Source: Chlorops oryzae
Lineage: Eukaryota; Arthropoda; Insecta; Diptera; Chloropidae
Reading direction: 5' to 3'
NCBI GenBank assembly: GCA_020466095.1
Contig: CM035809.1
Location: 3,884,223 to 3,948,222 of the forward strand
DNA: 64,000 nt
Below, piece by piece: positions 59,534 through 64,000 of this stretch; position 1 is the stretch's first letter; each line of letters begins with the position of its first letter. The translations under genes were made by a program, and so were the position numbers. The notes under the pieces are model-generated. The model ran no database searches and had not been told where the DNA came from. It was given only the letters and a program-made list of their open reading frames with translations.

Positions 59534-60296
59534 TAGGGGGCTATGTAAACTTCTCAATAGGTATATGTTAGGTTTACAAACGCAGTGAAAAAATACAAGC
59601 TCGAGAATATATTTTTTTAAGTACCCTGTAGGAGGCTTGGGGTGAATTGATGCCCTGGCGAGTAGTTCTCGAGTACAGGAAAAAGAACTAGTACGCAAGT
59701 AGAGACACGGACAATTGAATTTTGCTTAAATATCAATGTAAAATATTTGCTCCTCGTGAATCAGATAAGTCCGTGGCGTGGTAAAAGCGCGCGGGCTCAG
59801 CAATCCCCGGGCAGGCGAAAAACTTTGGATAGTAAAATTCTAAAAATACAAAAAACTGTAAAGGAAAACCAAGACTTTGCCAATGCAGTCTGTTAACTGG
59901 GCGTTCGCTTGGTCGAAGAATCGATCCCGGACCATTTGGGCTCATCCGATCAAATGCGAGTGACGATTTTCGAAGGACACGTCTGTGTTAAAGTTGAAGT
60001 TCAAAGCATTGCCGGGGAAACTATGAGCGAGCAGTAAGTACTGTTAATTTAGAGAGAAGTCAAAGAGTACTTCTGTAGAAGTTCAATTTTCTACAGGGTA
60101 GGTATTTATATAGGTACTGAATTTTAATTTATTATTATTTTTTTTTATTCGATTTGAAAAAATCTCTGAAATCGAATTCGCTTTCTTCAAAATTACGTCC
60201 CCACGAACGACTTCATTCGATCTTGACTGGATTTAAATAAAATAAAATTTTTTTCATCTCAATGTGCGCTTGCGTCCTTTCTCTTCTCACGCATCT
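59534..60296. other. Non-coding interval, 3' flank of the GILT-like gene
   Basis: Contains moderately GC-rich sequence at 59730-59950 with an open frame on the - strand that resembles no protein. No clear polyadenylation signal for the - strand gene was fixed. Confidence 0.4.
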
Positions 60297-61043
60297 TTAC
60301 CCACAAGGTGATTGGGTATTTTGTGCATTGAAAGCAACACCGCCGACTTTCTGCAGTAACCGGCAAACAGTGCCACGGAAATTTCGTATGGAACTGTCCT
60401 GTAATTCCTGATCGAAAACCTGAAATAACGATCGATTTAAAAATTCCGCCACTCATTGCGCAACCTCTTCGCAAATTGCCACTTACACTTTCATAAATGA
60501 TTGTGGGCACAAAACTCGGCCTATAGTGGTGCGTAATTTTCTCAGCCTGCAGTTGAAGCTGCGCTCCTTTTTCCGTGCTCAGGCATTGCTCAATACTGCC
60601 GCTCAGGCCAGCCGACTCGGCACACTGAAAGGCAAACATTCGGTGGATTTAATTATACCAATAGATCGATTGTTTTGTACATAATTACCGCTTTTAAGAG
60701 ATACGCCGGTTGAGTCATGGCGCAAACAACAAATTTGACTTGGGCGGATTGATTCGCCGTTTGATTTAAGACACAGGATTGCTTCTTGTTTCCATCGCAC
60801 TCGTCTGGACCGTGCTGACAGTAGAATTTGGCACCATTTTCTTCGGACTGTTTGGGTAAAATAAAAAATATTCGATTATTTTGGAAAAATATTTGAACTT
60901 TCAACACTCACATGTGACTTTCCAAATGGCACCAGTTGCACGTCAATGTAGTCTTTGAGATCTTCATAGTTCGGACCTAATTGTCGGGCGAGAAATCTTA
61001 TGCTATCAGGGCACAGAGATTCGTAGAGTACGAGAACATTCAG
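60297..61043 (-). CDS. GILT-family thiol reductase, four exons, 5' exon not visible
   Basis: Exons in transcript order are 61043-60912, 60847-60689, 60624-60487 and 60419-60297 (TAA). All boundaries are GT-AG and all introns phase 0. They encode 183 residues: LNVLVLYESLCPDS at the start, then the complete GILT signature CQHG-x2-EC-x2-N-x4-C (CQHGPDECDGNKKQSC), then FVPTIIYE and a Cys near the C-terminus. GILT proteins are secreted or lysosomal disulfide reductases; in mammals they act at acid pH in antigen processing, and in flies members have been linked to antibacterial defence. The active site reads CPDS, not the mammalian CxxC, a form I associate with fly GILT proteins (perhaps GILT1). 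The acceptor TTATTCCAG at 61044 shows that an upstream exon, expected to carry the signal peptide and start codon, is missing here or beyond the window. Confidence 0.9.
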
Positions 61044-61084
61044 CTGGAATAAAGATTCTAATTACTTGAAAAGGAAAAATAAAT

Positions 61085-61380
61085 GACCAAAAAGGGTGTT
61101 ATAGTCAGATGAGCCTAACAACGAAATCCACGGCTCAGATATATAAAAGGAAAAATTATTTTTGAGATTTTCAAGAACATAAAAGAACCTCATATACCAA
61201 TTTCTATTCAATTTTTCTATGAACACCGCCCTTTTTTCCGCGCCCACTTTTCAAGTTTTTGCGGTTTTTAAAACCGACTCCAGTAATAGAGGGACCCCAT
61301 TTAAATCATATGATCGGGTCCACTGGCGATCTTGTTCTTGATCAAATCTCCGCTTTAAATTTTTATTTTTCGTCTCGAAA
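61085..61380 (+). repeat. Second copy of the dispersed fly repeat
   Basis: Shares the order and wording of motifs with 42390-42800: GTTATAGTCAGATGAG, CCGCGCCCACTTTTC, CCGACTCCAGTAATAGAGG and TCTTGTTCTTGATC. Diverged, limits approximate. It lies upstream of, or inside a 5' intron of, the GILT-like gene. Confidence 0.5.
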
Positions 61381-61879
61381 GGTGTAAGCATTTCAAAAGG
61401 ATACATCAAAGAAGCTCATGAGGCCGTCAGTAGAACCAGGACCCGATCCAGCTATACCACTCTGGGCAAAAACAATATTTACCGCCCCTATGATGGCACA
61501 AATGCAGTATTGTTTTCGAATATCTATGAGAAATTGCGGCTCTTTACAGTGCCGCTCTGGGAATTTTCCCGGCTTGCTATCCCCTAAACCTGGGCCTGAG
61601 TACGATCATACAAAAAGTCCACAAATTTCATTCAGAATACATACTTAGCTAGTCTATATGAAATTTCACACATCCAAAGGACAGACAGTTTTGTAGTGCC
61701 TTACACTTCTCACTCCTCCTCTACGTAGAGCTGTAGAATCGAAAAGACGGTCTTGAGTGTACACAACAAAGGTAGATTCTCTGCACTCTTTCTCTATGTA
61801 AAAAACTCTATAGTGCATTTCAGGCTTGAAAATTGAACAGACCCGATTGAACCGAGTTGATTTGTGTATTTAAGTTAGA
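61381..61879. other. Non-coding spacer before the LINE
   Basis: No protein resemblance in its frames. It may include more of the dispersed repeat. Confidence 0.4.
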
Positions 61880-63116
61880 CCTTCCCAGCGTACGTTGGGC
61901 AGACATCATCAATACCGTTAAAAACAGATTTAGAGTGCCAAAATACCTGGTGAATATGCTTCAAAGCTATCTGAGTGACCGCAAACTCGTCTTTTGCACT
62001 AGAGAAGGACAAAAGACTAAGGATGTCACATCGGGTGCCGTCCAGGGCTCAATCTTAGGTCCAAACTTGTGGAACATAAACTACGACGGGATCCTAGCTG
62101 TTGAAATGCCTGAAAACACGCATTTGGTCGCATTTGCAGATGACATTGCTGCCGTAATTACAGCGCGAAATACAGAAGAAGCACAAAGAAAGCTAAAAGT
62201 CGTTATGATACGAACGCAAAACTGGCTTGACAGTCATGGTCTTACACTGGCAAAGGAGAAAACGGAACTAGTGATTCTAACAAGACGACGGATGCCGGTA
62301 GAAATCGAGATGAGGTTAAGCGAGAAAACAATCAAGACGGAGAAGGCTATGAAAAATCTAGGTATCAGACTGGATAGTAAATTGACATTTTCGTCACAGC
62401 TTCAACAGGCTGTAACTAAAGCTGGGAAAATAACGGCACAACTGAGTAGACTTATGGCAAATGTAGGTGGTCCTTCTCAACAAAAGCGGAAATTTCTGAT
62501 GACGGTCGTTGACTCAATCCTGTTATACGGATGCGAAATATGGGCGGAAGCACTTAAAGCAGAGCACCGAAGAAAAATATATGCAAAATCCAGCGAACAG
62601 CAGCACTTAGGGTTTCTTCCGCATATCGAACGGTGTCGGAAACAGCCGTCCTAGTAATAAGCGGATCCATTCCCATTGATTTGCAAGCCTATGAGAGGAA
62701 AAAGCGCTGGAAAACAACCGAAAAGCAGGGCCGATCAACCCTGAAACTGCCAGATCAGAGACCATTCAGCTTGGCAAGGTAGATGGCAGTCTGAAACTCG
62801 TGGCAGATGGACGGCAAAACTAATCCCAGACCTGAACAAATGGGTAAAGAGAAAGTTTGGTGAAGTCAACTTTTACGTAACACAGATGTTATCTGGGCAC
62901 GAATACTTTTGCGAGTACTTGTTCCGTATGGGCAAAAAAGCACAGCCAGAGATGATGAAGAAGATGATGCCAACCACCCTTTTTTGCTGCCAAAAATGGC
63001 AGACAGAGAGAAACACTGTCGAAATGCAAGTTGGGGTGATAAACTCGGAGAATATTATAGACAAAATGTTGCGAAATGAAAACAATTGGAATGTAATAGC
63101 AAAATTTATAGAATAA
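61857..63116 (+). pseudogene. R1-clade LINE reverse transcriptase remnant
   Basis: The frame at 61857-62654 includes QGSILGPNLWN (about residues 63-73) and the catalytic FADD (93-96), then the thumb-like region with ILLYGCEIWAE. A frameshift near 62600 moves the reading to the next frame (LRVSSAYRTVSETAVLVISG) up to a stop near 62781. A second shift returns to the first frame (WTAKLIPDLNKWV, then VTQMLSGHEYF) to the stop at 63114. The C-terminal zinc-finger-like region usual in R1/I-type ORF2 keeps FCCQKW but has lost its first Cys pair. The N-terminal half of the polymerase is missing. This copy cannot be functional. Confidence 0.85.
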
Positions 63117-63412
63117 GTAGGTACTAAGGAAAAAGAAGCCTTACATTGACGCAGAGCCATAAACCGTAAAGATAAGATTACAATCGGAGGCCTGGACGCG
63201 GGCTGCATATATAAGATGATGCCATTAATGGCCTAAGAGAAGGTTCCCCCCGAAGTAATGCATGAGCAATCCCGGTGAGGAAAACTGAAACCTTCAAGAA
63301 AGAGGCACGGTGGTTTTAGTCGGTAAGAGTCCGACACACCGGCTGTGGTGACGACCGAACCGATGGTGCATGAGCATTTGCACCAACCTCACCCGCAAAA
63401 AAAAAAATATTA

Positions 63413-63463
<51 letters not shown>

Positions 63464-63465
63464 TT
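61880..63465 (+). mobile_element. 5'-truncated R1-like LINE
   Basis: Carries the later part of a non-LTR reverse transcriptase frame, a roughly 300-bp 3' UTR ending GCACCAACCTCACCCGC, an A-run (63396-63406) and an ATT microsatellite tail (63407-63465). The start is inferred from where reverse transcriptase similarity begins. Nothing of ORF1 or the endonuclease is present, as expected for incomplete reverse transcription. Confidence 0.8.
63407..63465 (+). repeat. (ATT)n microsatellite, LINE tail
   Basis: About 18 near-perfect ATT units directly after the LINE 3' end and A-run, probably derived from the LINE tail. Confidence 0.95.
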
Positions 63466-63813
63466 ATTACATGTTTTTCTTTTTGTGCATAAAGCTAAGA
63501 TGGATTTCACATTAATTCAGAAGCTCTCATTAGCAGGGCAGGCACGTCAGTAAAAAGTTCTTGATTTCATGAAACTCAGGTAAAATCAGGAATTTTATTT
63601 GCTTTTATTTCATTGGATTTTTATTCTATTTTTAATTTTAATTTTAAGCATAATGTTGTTGTTTTTTTTTTACCTTTTTAGCTTGATTGTTGCTTGGCTG
63701 CAAAACTTGAGTTTGACTTAAAACAATTAAGCACGAAAATATTAAAATTCGCTGAGCTTGAAACATTGTTTTTTCTTCTCTTTGCGTTTTCTGTTTATAT
63801 TTGGTTTTTATTT

Positions 63814-63848
<35 letters not shown>

Positions 63849-64000
63849 CAGGTTTAAGACACACGAGTTTATTTTAGTTTTTGTGTGAAAATAAATTTCG
63901 CTTGACTTTATTGTAAAATGTAAAGTTTTCCGCGGGCGTGCTTTTCAAGTCAAACGGCTCAGCGCAATTGAGAAGGCATCGGCCGAGTGATTTTTGAGTC
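63466..64000. other. Non-coding end of window
   Basis: AT-rich, with a T-run of about 26 bases at 63819-63844 and a GC-richer last 80 bp. The - strand was searched for a signal-peptide exon ending at a donor; none was convincing. Confidence 0.5.

Overview
Organism. This is nuclear DNA from an insect, most likely a higher fly (Diptera: Brachycera). The base is AT-rich, with long A/T runs, GT-AG introns and short exons. Two genes resemble fly proteins: a FAM43-type PTB-domain protein and a GILT-type thiol reductase with the fly-style CPDS site. The density of small DNA transposons would fit a tephritid fruit fly, but that is an inference. There are no prokaryotic operons, CRISPR arrays or phage genes.

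Layout. Positions 283-14840 are a 7.28-kb head-to-tail tandem duplication (283-7562 and 7563-14840). It carries no recognisable protein gene. Each copy holds a hAT-type MITE with a second hAT-type MITE nested in it, a foldback element with a perfect 27-bp hairpin core, a GACG-type minisatellite and a possible 37-nt micro-exon. Positions 15.0-18.7 kb hold a composite pogo-like MITE, a foldback element with TAA flanks, and a 1.2-kb tandem repeat full of small indels. From 18.7 to 48 kb the sequence is non-coding, with many short inverted-repeat elements whose target-site duplications (TSDs) can be read directly: 8 bp for hAT-like, TA for pogo/mariner-like, TTAA for piggyBac-like and TTA for Harbinger-like. 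A TTAGG-like interstitial array at 31.15-31.79 kb abuts a tRNA-derived SINE-like unit. Candidate untranslated first exons or promoter regions lie near 23.4-23.88, 44.38-44.96 and 48.64-48.9 kb.

Genes. The one complete coding gene is on the + strand at 52456-55886 (5' UTR from about 52320). It has three coding exons and would encode about 981 residues once a single-base frameshift in the PTB domain is allowed for. The second gene is on the - strand at 60297-61043: four exons of a GILT-family protein whose first (signal-peptide) exon is not visible. An R1-like LINE remnant (61880-63465) and another dispersed repeat lie upstream of it.

Reading as a whole. The window is mostly a record of transposon insertion. 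Several elements sit inside others with intact TSDs, so insertion order can be read, and one insertion is confirmed by an empty-site paralogue inside the window. Some duplicated or indel-rich stretches (16.3-18.7, 31.1-31.8 and 45.9-46.8 kb, plus the one-base frameshift) look like unpolished long-read consensus and should be checked as assembly problems before any biological reading. I found no convincing new multi-gene system.
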